From NCBI GenBank assembly GCA_005223375.1, contig RXOD01005582.1, forward strand, positions 1 through 13,365: 13,365 bases of DNA, read 5' to 3'. The notes beneath the pieces are model-generated. The model saw only the letters and a list, made by a program, of their open reading frames with translations, did not search any database and was not told the origin of the DNA. Positions within the stretch are counted from its first letter, which is position 1; each line of letters opens with the position of its first letter. Source of the stretch: Amoebophrya sp. AT5.2. Its lineage: Eukaryota > Sar > Dinophyceae > Syndiniales > Amoebophryaceae. A program made the translations under genes and the position numbers. Below are positions 6,978-13,365 of this stretch, piece by piece.

Positions 6978-8123
6978 ATGGGCGGCGGTTCCTCCAAGGA
7001 GCCCGAGGATGAGGCGCCATCGAGCGCGAATATCCCCGCCAGTTGGGGCCCATCACCACCCAGCGATGGCGGTCATTCAATCGGTTTCATCGGTCATGCC
7101 TCGCCGAGCGACAATTCTGAGAGAAAGCGGCGGTTTAAGCCCGCCCGTAGCAGGGGTCCAACGAGCTCGGGTATCGGCTACTTCGAGGCACCCACCGAGC
7201 AGTCCGCCAACGACCTCCTCATAAAGACGCTCGAGAGTGAGCGCAACGTAGTGGGCAAAATCGCAAACAACAAACGGCTGAAGGCAAAGGGAATCGGCAG
7301 TTGGAAGGACAGCGTTTACTTCGAGATGCCGCGGGGGATGCGGGACATGAAGCCCGGGTACCTGGTGGACATGAAGGAAAACATAAACCGGACGCAGACG
7401 GCCGTCGCGCGGCGGGAGGAGCTGCGGAAACTAGAGATGAAGAACCGACGAAGGGAGGCGGAGTGGTTCCGCGAGCAGGAAATCAACCATTACTACACGG
7501 AGCAGCTGAAGGAGTTTCTGATCGAAAAGAACGCGATCACCTTCAAACAGGACATGGACGGCAATTACATTCTCGACGAGTTCGGGCGGGGGATCCCCTG
7601 TACGGACAGGGTGAAGATGCTGGACGCGTACGGCAACCCGATTCCCGTCGGCATGCTGTTGGGCGGCGGCTACGAGCTGACCCCCGAGGGGGAGACGAAA
7701 TTGGGGAACGGCGTCGTGCTGACACGGGGGGACTTCATGCCCCGCCAGGAGCAGCTCGCCGCGGCGGGCATCGACGCACAAGACTGGATAGACGGTCGCG
7801 GCGGGAAGGATTGGATGCACAAAGTCCAGCGGAAGAACCACCCCACACACCAGAACTGGCTGCCGAGGTTCGGGTATTTGGATCTGCACCGGCCCTACGT
7901 GTCGCCCTACAGTGGGAGGCAGCAGACAGCGAAAGAAGCGTTCGAACAGATGGACGTGCGCAGCGCGGTAAACGGCGGCGTGATGCGGGCGCGGAGCAGA
8001 GTAGGGAATAAGTCTGGCGGGGGAGTGCTTAACCGGTCCGCGGCCGCGGAGGCGCGAGAAGAGGAAGTGCTGCGGGGAAGAGGAAAACAAAGAACCGTGG
8101 TAGGAATGGAGTCGTCGGGGTAG
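6978..8123 (+). CDS. Uncharacterised 381-residue protein with N-myristoylation-type start
   Basis: An intronless frame from ATG 6978 to TAG 8121-8123. The N-terminus MGGGSSKEP fits the MGxxxS/T N-myristoylation consensus (Gly2, Ser6), suggesting membrane attachment. Residues about 8-60 are Ser/Pro/Gly-rich and probably disordered. Residues about 130-185 are highly charged and likely helical (RREELRKLEMKNRRREAEW). Residues about 186-310 look globular, with paired motifs MDGNYILDEFGRGIP, LDAYGNPIPVGMLLGGG and YELTPEGETKLGNG, then W/H-rich GKDWMHKVQRKNHPTHQNW. The last 50 residues are basic and low-complexity. I do not recognise the family. Antisense and shifted frames across it are shadows. Low synonymous AT and a conserved-looking core support a real gene. 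It could be a pellicle or cytoskeletal protein, but that is speculation. Confidence 0.88.
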   Translation: MGGGSSKEPEDEAPSSANIPASWGPSPPSDGGHSIGFIGHASPSDNSERKRRFKPARSRGPTSSGIGYFEAPTEQSANDLLIKTLESERNVVGKIANNKRLKAKGIGSWKDSVYFEMPRGMRDMKPGYLVDMKENINRTQTAVARREELRKLEMKNRRREAEWFREQEINHYYTEQLKEFLIEKNAITFKQDMDGNYILDEFGRGIPCTDRVKMLDAYGNPIPVGMLLGGGYELTPEGETKLGNGVVLTRGDFMPRQEQLAAAGIDAQDWIDGRGGKDWMHKVQRKNHPTHQNWLPRFGYLDLHRPYVSPYSGRQQTAKEAFEQMDVRSAVNGGVMRARSRVGNKSGGGVLNRSAAAEAREEEVLRGRGKQRTVVGMESSG

Positions 8124-8720
8124 ACGAGAACAAGAAGGGCCGTACTAGAAGTAGAGCCTTGATGATGATTTTCAAAAAGGTAGAGCCGATCTAGCCGACC
8201 TAGGTAGTAGTACGAGAAAAATAATTAAGGATCTGAGGCTAATATGAGAAGCTCTTCCGATGAATACGCATCACTTACATGATGATGCACGACGAACAGA
8301 CAAGAGATTCGCTTTGCTGTGTTTCTATTGATGACGCAGATCATTCAATTAAAGCTGCATTGATACTCCTAAAAACGAAGAGTGGTACCTCCAGTTGTAC
8401 CACGACCCCCTGCTGGAGGTGTTGTGAGAACAACGAGAATGAGAAATCAGAACACGTCCTCCTTGTTCTTGTTCATGGAACGCAAATCGGCTGCGGCTGA
8501 ACGCATCTAAGATTTCGGTTGCGATGCCGCTCGCGCTGTAAAAATATGATCGAGATTTTGAGAGCAGAAGAGCCGAAGGATTCGGTGAGCCGAACAAGGT
8601 GCATCGGTAAAAGTAAAAGAAAAGCGAGGCGGGGAGGAAGATCAAGATTTTTTCTCAACTCACTCAGGACAGGCGCGTCACCTGAAGAGAACCTCTTTTG
8701 TGACCACGATCATAGATAGG
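8124..8720. other. Intergenic stretch with paired inverted repeats
   Basis: No supportable gene. Short frames on both strands (8279-8500, 8519-8719, 8349-8645 antisense) lack recognisable features. GTGGTAC at 8382-8388 pairs with GTACCAC at 8397-8403. An overlapping ACCTCCAG / CTGGAGGT pair lies at 8387-8394 and 8413-8420. The two could form alternative hairpins. The stretch probably contains the 3' end of the upstream transcript and the leader of the small membrane protein gene. Confidence 0.45.
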
Positions 8721-9056
8721 ATGAACAATCCGACTCAGATGGAGATGACCGCCCCGGCGTCGGGGGAGGGCGTCGAGGATATCGAGCGCGGGCCTGATGT
8801 CTTGCAGATGAAGCAGAATGAGGTCTTAAAGGAGGGCTCCCATGCGATGCCGCCGCCTCTCAAGGCCCCGCTCATGTTAATCGGCTTCGTCCTCGTCGTC
8901 GCCTCGCTCGCGGTGTCGATTTTGTTTTTGGTGATTTGGCTGCTCCTGATGCCCATCAAATGCTGCAGCTCGTCTGGTGCGCTGGTCTCCATGCTGGAGT
9001 GCATCATGAACCAGGGAGTGAAAATACCAATCAGGATCGCCAAGTGCTTTTTCTAG
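8721..9056 (+). CDS. Small single-pass membrane protein, uncharacterised (111 aa)
   Basis: I chose the ATG at 8721 (MNNPTQMEMTAP); the frame is open a little further upstream but only from a GTG. Residues 1-50 are polar and acidic (GEGVEDIERGPDV), then PPPLKAP. Residues about 51-77 form one strong hydrophobic segment (LMLIGFVLVVASLAVSILF onward). It is followed by PIKCC at 79-82, a juxtamembrane cysteine pair of the kind often palmitoylated, and a short amphipathic tail with Cys94 and Cys109 ending KCFF and TAG. There is no signal peptide, so the segment may act as a signal anchor. I do not recognise the family. The antisense frame 8735-9043 is a shadow of this gene. Confidence 0.75.
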   Translation: MNNPTQMEMTAPASGEGVEDIERGPDVLQMKQNEVLKEGSHAMPPPLKAPLMLIGFVLVVASLAVSILFLVIWLLLMPIKCCSSSGALVSMLECIMNQGVKIPIRIAKCFF

Positions 9057-9300
9057 CGGGATTTAGAGGGGGGGGGACGCCACGGGGTGAACGTGAACGA
9101 GAAAGGCGATTCGATCTCGATGATGATTAAAGCTCTAGAATCATACTTTTACTTCTGGCAGACCGAGATGAAGCACAGTCTGTGCTCGTCCGACAGACGA
9201 AAACGAATTCAATACCAAGACAAACAAGGCGATGCTGATCTAGTAATACAAGTTGTAGACTAAAGTAGATATAACGAGTCACACTCACTCACTGTCATCG

Positions 9301-9320
9301 TACACTTGTTCTCAAGTGTA
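9301..9320. repeat. 8-bp perfect hairpin with 4-nt loop
   Basis: Arms TACACTTG (9301-9308) and CAAGTGTA (9313-9320) flank TTCT. It lies about 245 bp after the stop of the small membrane protein gene. Function is unknown; a transcript-end role is possible but unsupported. Confidence 0.7.
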
Positions 9321-9773
9321 GACTCTACACTTTGGCTGTAGTTTTTATTCTACTACGAAGATAATATTTGTTTCTCCTCTACGGTTCTCGTAGGTGATTG
9401 AGTCGGGAGATTAGGAACTTCAATTGGAATTGAGTTTGGCGAATTATAGCGCGAGCGCCCGCGGCAAGCGCAAGCGCATCAGGCGGACACAATATCAATA
9501 ACTTCAGACAATGCAGCACCTCGTCGAATATAGCACGTGAGTGCGTCAGTCGAACAACGGAAAATCTTAGGCAGTAACTGCCGTGGATTCAAAATCATCA
9601 TAGCGCGTGAAGGTCGTCATCGTTACTTACAGATTAGTATGCTAATACAACAGGGCCTGAAGCGCTCGTCCACATAGATGCGGATATGGCGGCTTTTTAC
9701 CTGACAACGTCACGAGAAGGTCATCAAGTGATGATCTGATATTATTTGACGATAACTAAGCTATCTGTAGCTC

Positions 9774-10206
9774 CTAAAGCGCTGGGGCTGCAGGTGTTCT
9801 TGCAAAGTCGTATCCGAAGAGCGAGTTGGTGTTCGTGCTGTTGTGACAGAAGATAGAGCGAGGTAGTGAAGGTTCTTGTGGAGTCCTGAGTGCGAGGCCC
9901 AGCCTCAGAGTCAATTCGTCGATGAGCGGCACCAGATTCGGATCCGCAACAGATTCGCATCCGCATGGCCATGGATCACGGTCAGCACCAGCAAGCTCTT
10001 TCGTAACCTCTCGCGCCTGCTGCTTAAGCTTTTTCAGCGGGAGCACCATCTCGGACCGCAGTATGATCGATTGACATGGTCGTCGTGGTCCTCGTAGATG
10101 CGAGAGTGTCGCTCTTCTCGCTTTCGAGTTGTTCCAAGCCGAAGCCCATGCCCAACTTGCTGGTACTAGCCGCTAGGGAAAGACAATCAATGATGAAGAT
10201 GAACAT
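9774..10206 (-). other. Possible minus-strand exons, weak
   Basis: On the minus strand, 10049 down to 9774 reads MVLPLKKLKQQAREVTKEL and later LVPLIDELTLRLGLALR, with an amphipathic-helix look. In another frame just upstream (10206-10024), LGMGFGLEQLESEKSDTLAS reads similarly. No clear splice pair joins the two frames, and the overlapping + frame (9876-10097) is no better. This could be a small antisense gene or chance. Confidence 0.2.
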
Positions 10207-10434
10207 GGATTCGAAAAAAACCTAACAAAAAGCATGAAGGGCGGCCGCAACCGCTTGCGCTTCTCCCGCGACGTCGACGTCGATCCGCGCGAGCCACCTG
10301 TCTAAGCCTTTATCCTCGGGGCCGATCGGCGAACGCGTTCATAGCTTCATAGCTTCAACTTCAGCCAAGCCCAAGCATCGGCGGACGAGGAGCAGTACTA
10401 GGGTCGGCTCGTGGAACATCGTCATTGCTCTCTA

Positions 10435-10452
10435 CTAGACCTACTGGTCTAG
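10435..10452. repeat. 7-bp perfect hairpin just before the coiled-coil gene start
   Basis: Arms CTAGACC (10435-10441) and GGTCTAG (10446-10452) flank a 4-nt TACT loop, 9 nt upstream of the ATG at 10462. It would sit in the 5' leader of the mRNA. It could affect initiation or be a binding site; neither is shown. Confidence 0.6.
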
Positions 10453-10461
10453 TTGTAGAAG

Positions 10462-11854
10462 ATGACCGAGCTCGCCGTCCTCGCTGGCGATGGCGTTACC
10501 GATGGCGCCCCCGACGCGATCGACGGTCTCCTCGGCAAGGGATTGGACCCCGACGGCCAGCAGCGGCTGCTGGATTTCGTGCGACGCAAGTTCCGAGTGC
10601 TCACAAACGAAAAGAAGGAATTAATGGACCGCGTGCAGGATTTGGAGCACAGCCTGGACATCATCCAGACGGCGCAGGCGTGGAGTTTAGGAAATCAAAT
10701 GTCGCACCAGCAAGCACAAAAAGTGAAAGAGGTGACCAGTCTGCTGCTGCAGGCGAAAAAAGCGAGGGCGGACGCGCTGGCGTTCAGCAAAGTAGGAAAA
10801 CCAGCGCTCTTCGAAAAGCTACGGGTGTACAAAAACCAACTCAACCGAGAAAAAGCAGAAAAAAAAGAAATGAGAGAAAGACTGGTACGTAGTAGGGTTT
10901 TCCTGCTGTTCTCTAAAGAACTACAACTTCTAGTTCTACTACAAGTAGACTATACAATACAACGAAACCCTGGATGCTTGCATCTTGCAACACTTGCAGT
11001 ACTAGAACTGGTACTTCACCGAAAATGGTGCGCAGGCTGTGCGGTTGGAGCGCATGCTGTTGGGGTATCGAATGACAATCGACACAATTATGCTCGAATA
11101 AATGGAAAATCGAATTCACGAGTTTCGCAAACCGTCTCGCCCAGATCCAAGCATTCGAGCAGGCGAAGGTGATCAAGGAGAAACACCAGAAGCTGGAGGA
11201 GAAGCGGCGGAAAGAGCGCGAGATCTGGCAGCAGATGATCCGCCAAATGCGCGACAAACACTACCGCGAATTCGACAAACTGAAAATAGGTGCGGCTGCG
11301 GAACACTTAGTTTTTCTTTCTTTCTCACTCTCATGGATGTCGATGTCATTGATTCACGACGAGCATCGAAGATAAATCGATCGACCACCACAGAGCTCGG
11401 CGAGCACGATGTGCAGAAGCAGGAGCGGTTGCAGCAATTGGGCAACTTTGGCGAGAAAGTCATGGCCGAACTCCAAAACCTACAAGAACACCTCAGCTAC
11501 GTACGTCTTTTTGTTTAAAGAAAAAATCTTTGGTTGTTTTCCTTCTCCAACATCATTCAACTCTATCTCCTCCTCCCTCACGATGCTGGCTACGCACTTA
11601 ATCGTACCTTGTTGATGCTCGTCTCGCTCAACTTTGAGTCGAAGCGTCATCGCACTGTTTTTCATTTTCCCAAATGAATCGCAAACTCATACATTGCCAG
11701 CGTCACATTTCCCACCCCAACGAGTTTCCGCTCTTCATTCCAACTACACCCCCCTACATCATATCACTAGGTGAAAGCGGAGACGATTGAGAACGTGGAG
11801 GCGGCGGCGAAGTCGCCAGTGGCGGGCGAATTCTTTATCACGCAGGGGATGTAA
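10462..11854 (+). CDS. Coiled-coil protein, four exons, one frame break (about 298 aa)
   Basis: Exon 1 is 10462-10884, from MTELAVLAGDG to KKEMRERL. It contains DPDGQQRLLDFVRRKF and a long charged helix (NEKKELMDRVQDLEHSL). GTACGT at 10885 and CTAG at 11005 (phase 0) lead to exon 2 (11006-11289): NWYFTENGAQAVRLERMLL, then EFTSFANRLAQIQAFEQAK and KLEEKRRKEREIWQQMIRQ. Within exon 2 a TAA at 11099 interrupts the frame; skipping one base there restores MLE|KWKIEFTSF. Intron 2 (11290-11393, GT-AG, phase 1) leads to exon 3 (11394-11500): LGEHDVQKQERLQQLGNF. Intron 3 (11501-11770, GTACGT...CTAG, phase 0) leads to exon 4, ending GEFFITQGM and TAA. Composition is Glu/Lys/Gln/Arg-rich throughout, implying an extended alpha-helical coiled coil, perhaps structural. 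I do not recognise the family. The break could be an assembly error, a mutation or recoding. Confidence 0.7.
10885..11005 (+). other. Intron 1 of the coiled-coil gene
   Basis: A 121-bp GT-AG interval (GTACGT...GTACTAG), phase 0 on both sides. It contains in-frame stops and CTACTAC/GTAGTAG-like words. Splicing replaces the VRSRVFLLF read-through frame with NWYFTENGAQ, which has the helical composition of the rest of the gene. Confidence 0.65.
11290..11393 (+). other. Intron 2 of the coiled-coil gene
   Basis: A 104-bp GT-AG interval (GTGCGG...CCACAG), phase 1. It contains a pyrimidine-rich stretch TTTTTCTTTCTTTCTC near its 5' third. Joining gives DKLKI-E-LGEHDVQKQE, a continuous charged helix. 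Confidence 0.7.
11501..11770 (+). other. Intron 3 of the coiled-coil gene
   Basis: A 270-bp GT-AG interval (GTACGT...CACTAG), phase 0, AT- and pyrimidine-rich. Joining gives QEHLSY|VKAETIENVEAAAK. No gene-like frame is seen inside. Confidence 0.7.
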
Positions 11855-11877
11855 TTCTTTATCACGCAGGGGATGTA
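11830..11877 (+). repeat. 24-bp perfect tandem duplication at the gene's stop codon
   Basis: Two identical 24-bp units (11830-11853, 11854-11877) sit back to back. Each encodes FFITQGM followed by a stop: TAA at 11852 formed across the junction in the first, TAG in the second. The length is a multiple of three, so the second unit is an in-frame copy of the C-terminus placed after the stop. Confidence 0.95.
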
Positions 11878-12506
11878 GGTAGGCTTCCTTGAATTCGAAA
11901 TCGATTTTAACTCGGTGTTGTTGTAATTCAGGACATCATGCGAGAGCAAGAAGCATGAGAGAGTTGTCATCATCAATGTCACGTGATTATTATTTGCAGG
12001 AGAATCTTCAACCAAAAACCATTTCCGTTTCAAACCCTAAGTAGCCGAAGTGTCTGAAGACCTGGACTACATGTTCATGTTGGATACCGATACAGAAGCA
12101 GTTCAATAGCTCTGCTGGAACTTCCTCCGACTCGAGGAGGAAGTAGAGGAACTGAACGCCGTTAATGTTTGTGGACAATGACAGTTGGTCGAAGACATGG
12201 AGCTATGTATGGTTTCGAAGGATGTCAGTGCTGGGTCGTATTTCTTGCTGTCGCTGGTGTGTCAGATTGTTCATAAAGAGTTGCAGCTCTTCATTGGCCT
12301 TATGGAGCTGGAGCCTCCACTTCGTTGCATCTTCTGTTTTTCCATGATCCTCGGTTCTTCAATTCAAAGATGTGACTCACTTGCTTCATCAACACCTCTG
12401 TTCGTTGTCGACCGTGGTGCTGTCTACTTTCAGTTCTTGGTTCGAGTCCGCTACACTTTTTCGGTCATCTGTCATCTTGGTATCGGTCTCGTGCTTTGCG
12501 CAGAAA
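11855..12506. other. Poorly coding stretch with conflicting exon-like frames
   Basis: After the stop of the coiled-coil gene there is no confident gene. On the + strand, 12041-12175 reads AEVSEDLDYMFMLDTDTEAVQ, then a TAG at 12107-12109, then LCWNFLRLEEEVEELNAVN in the same frame. On the minus strand, 12358-12206 reads TKWRLQLHKANEELQLF and NNLTHQRQQE. The long + frame 12185-12607 opposite the latter is hydrophobic and Cys-rich, as expected of an antisense shadow. Acceptor-like strings (TTTGCAG at about 11994-12000) occur, but no complete exon chain could be built. Confidence 0.3.
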
Positions 12507-13365
12507 ATGAATCCGCTTTCGCGGGAAAATGGAACCCGAATCGGACTCGTGATTGCTGCAGAGGATACTCACCAGCGCTCCATGCCTGGCGTACGACTAT
12601 CGGATGACTTTAACTACATCACTGAACTACCTCTACCAGGGCCCCACATAAAATTAGAGAACCTACTATATGCCTCACGTAGTACTAGTACAACTACACC
12701 CGTCATCTATCTTCTTCACAACCTTCAGCATCAACTGAATGTTGGACCTACAACAACTGGAAGCGGGGGGCAGTCGGCAGAACTCGAGTCGGCCTGAACG
12801 CCTTTTCATCGGCGGAAAACGGATGAGAAGGTGGCCACCAGGCAGCCCATTTTAGGGTACTACAAGAAAGTGGAGTTCCGCGGCAGTAGAGCAATCGATG
12901 GGACTTGTCGACGCGTAGACCAATCGATGGGACTCGTCGACGAGGCCGATCTTCCCGTGGCGGCGCCCGCGTCGGCCAACCCCGCTCCTCCGAATGCGGC
13001 GGCCTTCCTTCTTGGGGATGCGTTGGACGACACAGCAAGGACCACAAGAGATCTGTTCCGGCGGTCTTCACAACGGAGCTGGAACGGAGCTGGGTCCGGG
13101 CCTGGACGTAGTTCCAGCGCCGTTGTGAAGACCGCCGCCAACATTCCGCAGCTGTCTCAGAGGACATCTGAGGTACGGCTGTCCCGCGGGCTTCCCCCGA
13201 GCAAAGCGTTAGGCCGTGGTCGGGTGACGAGGATGAAGGCCATCAGTCAAGAACCCCCTGTAGTGCAGGCAGCAGATGTACCTCCGCAAGAGCAACCCCC
13301 AGCACCAGCTCCTGCTGCGGGAATCGTGGATGAGGCGGAGCGAGCGGTTGGCGGCGGCGATCCCG
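12507..13365 (+). CDS. Putative two-exon gene running off the window end
   Basis: Exon 1: ATG 12507 to 12590, MNPLSRENGTRIGLVIAAE...SMPG, ending at a GTACGA donor like those of neighbouring introns. Exon 2: from about 12831 (after GAGAAG, phase 0) a frame stays open to the window edge with no stop: VATRQPILGYYKKVEFRGS, then DEADLPVAAPASANPAP, AAAFLLGDALDDTARTT, then a basic Ser/Gly-rich stretch, then PPQEQPPAPAPAAG. The second part is Ala/Pro-rich and probably disordered. The frame is open from 12798, so it is real as an open frame; the exon 1 link is an inference from phase and donor consensus. An alternative start is the ATG at 12927 (MGLVDEADLPVAAP). I do not recognise the protein. Confidence 0.45.
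12591..12830 (+). other. Proposed intron of the 3'-terminal gene
   Basis: A 240-bp GT-AG interval (GTACGA...GAGAAG), phase 0. It contains the perfect palindrome GTACTAGTAC at 12682-12691. The acceptor is uncertain: AG at 12827 also gives the right frame with one more codon. Confidence 0.35.
12892..12942 (+). repeat. 22-bp direct repeat carrying a start codon
   Basis: Units 12892-12913 and 12921-12942 (CAATCGATGGGACT...GTCGACG) differ by one base and are offset by 29 bp. Each contains ATGGGACT.GTCGACG. The first ATG (12898) reads MGLVDA then a stop; the second (12927) reads MGLVDEADLP and stays open to the window end. Confidence 0.85.
13059..13137. repeat. 27-bp inverted repeat with one mismatch, inside the open frame
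   Basis: Arms 13059-13085 and 13111-13137 are reverse complements except for one position, with a 25-nt spacer. The left arm overlaps a perfect 11-bp tandem repeat AACGGAGCTGG (13072-13082 and 13083-13093). The whole structure lies inside the open reading frame of the 3'-terminal gene (RRSSQRSWNGAG ... SSSAVVKTAAN). Confidence 0.9.

Larger units (their letters stand above)
9057..10461. other. 1.4-kb stretch without a confident gene
   Basis: It begins with a G9-like run (about 9069-9078) just after the membrane protein stop, then AT-richer sequence with no long frames. A perfect 8-bp hairpin sits at 9301-9320. Between about 9770 and 10210 both strands have frames of 60-90 codons, described in a separate entry. 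An in-tandem CATAGCTTCATAGCTTCAAC at about 10339-10358 is a minor repeat. The right end should hold the leader of the coiled-coil gene. I see no tRNA- or rRNA-like structure. Confidence 0.45.

Noticed and set aside
7301..8090. Long alternative frames (+ 7301-8011, minus 7431-8090)
   Set aside because: Shadows of the 381-residue gene. They are Arg/Gly-rich or lack any domain pattern, as expected from GC-rich codon third positions.
12436..12455. GGTTCGAGTCC, matching a tRNA B-box
   Set aside because: The flanking bases do not form a T stem or an acceptor stem, and no A-box or anticodon arm was found upstream.
12185..12607. A 140-codon + frame read as a membrane protein
   Set aside because: Its hydrophobic, Cys-rich composition is what antisense of a helical charged exon gives, and the minus-strand frame looks better. 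It also overlaps the proposed exon at 12507-12590 in a different frame.
1..13365. CRISPR array, insertion sequence, prophage or rRNA
   Set aside because: No regularly spaced repeats, transposase-like frames with terminal repeats, phage genes or rRNA-like conserved blocks were seen.

Overview
The window looks like nuclear DNA of a unicellular eukaryote. Genes are broken by short GT-AG introns (about 100-510 bp) and have no bacterial ribosome binding sites or operons. Long disordered linkers and coiled-coil proteins are present. GC content looks moderate by eye, with GC-rich exons and AT-richer introns. My best guess is an alveolate, possibly of the dinoflagellate/syndinian lineage (inference from gene style and compactness; no marker gene proves it). 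Four of the introns proposed here start with GTACG[A/T].

Left part (1-6205): two head-to-tail paralogues of a large right-handed beta-helix (pectin-lyase-fold) family. The same family is common in actinobacteria, where it is often labelled 'adenylyl cyclase' or 'coagulation factor 5/8 type domain protein'. Copy 1 (about 281-1916) is partial. It begins in mid-domain, has one frame break, has an extra 513-bp intron and an internal coding duplication, and stops at an intron position shared with copy 2. Copy 2 (2486-6205) looks nearly complete: a signal peptide, a charged linker, then the whole beta-helix domain in four exons. One junction (about 3600 to 4060-4112) cannot be resolved with canonical splice sites.

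Middle part (6206-9056): an intronless 381-residue protein with an N-terminal myristoylation-type motif (6978-8123), and a 111-residue single-pass membrane protein (8721-9056). I recognise neither family.

Right part (9057-13365): a long non-coding stretch, then a four-exon coiled-coil gene (10462-11854) whose last codons and stop are tandemly duplicated (24 bp x 2). After a poorly coding stretch, a two-exon gene (12507 onwards) runs off the window end in an open frame. All confident genes lie on the + strand. Non-coding segments carry several short perfect hairpins. Nothing resembles rRNA, tRNA, CRISPR, an insertion sequence or a prophage. No dedicated new 'system' is evident. The most notable features are the beta-helix tandem pair, the intron difference between its copies, and several repeat and frame oddities.
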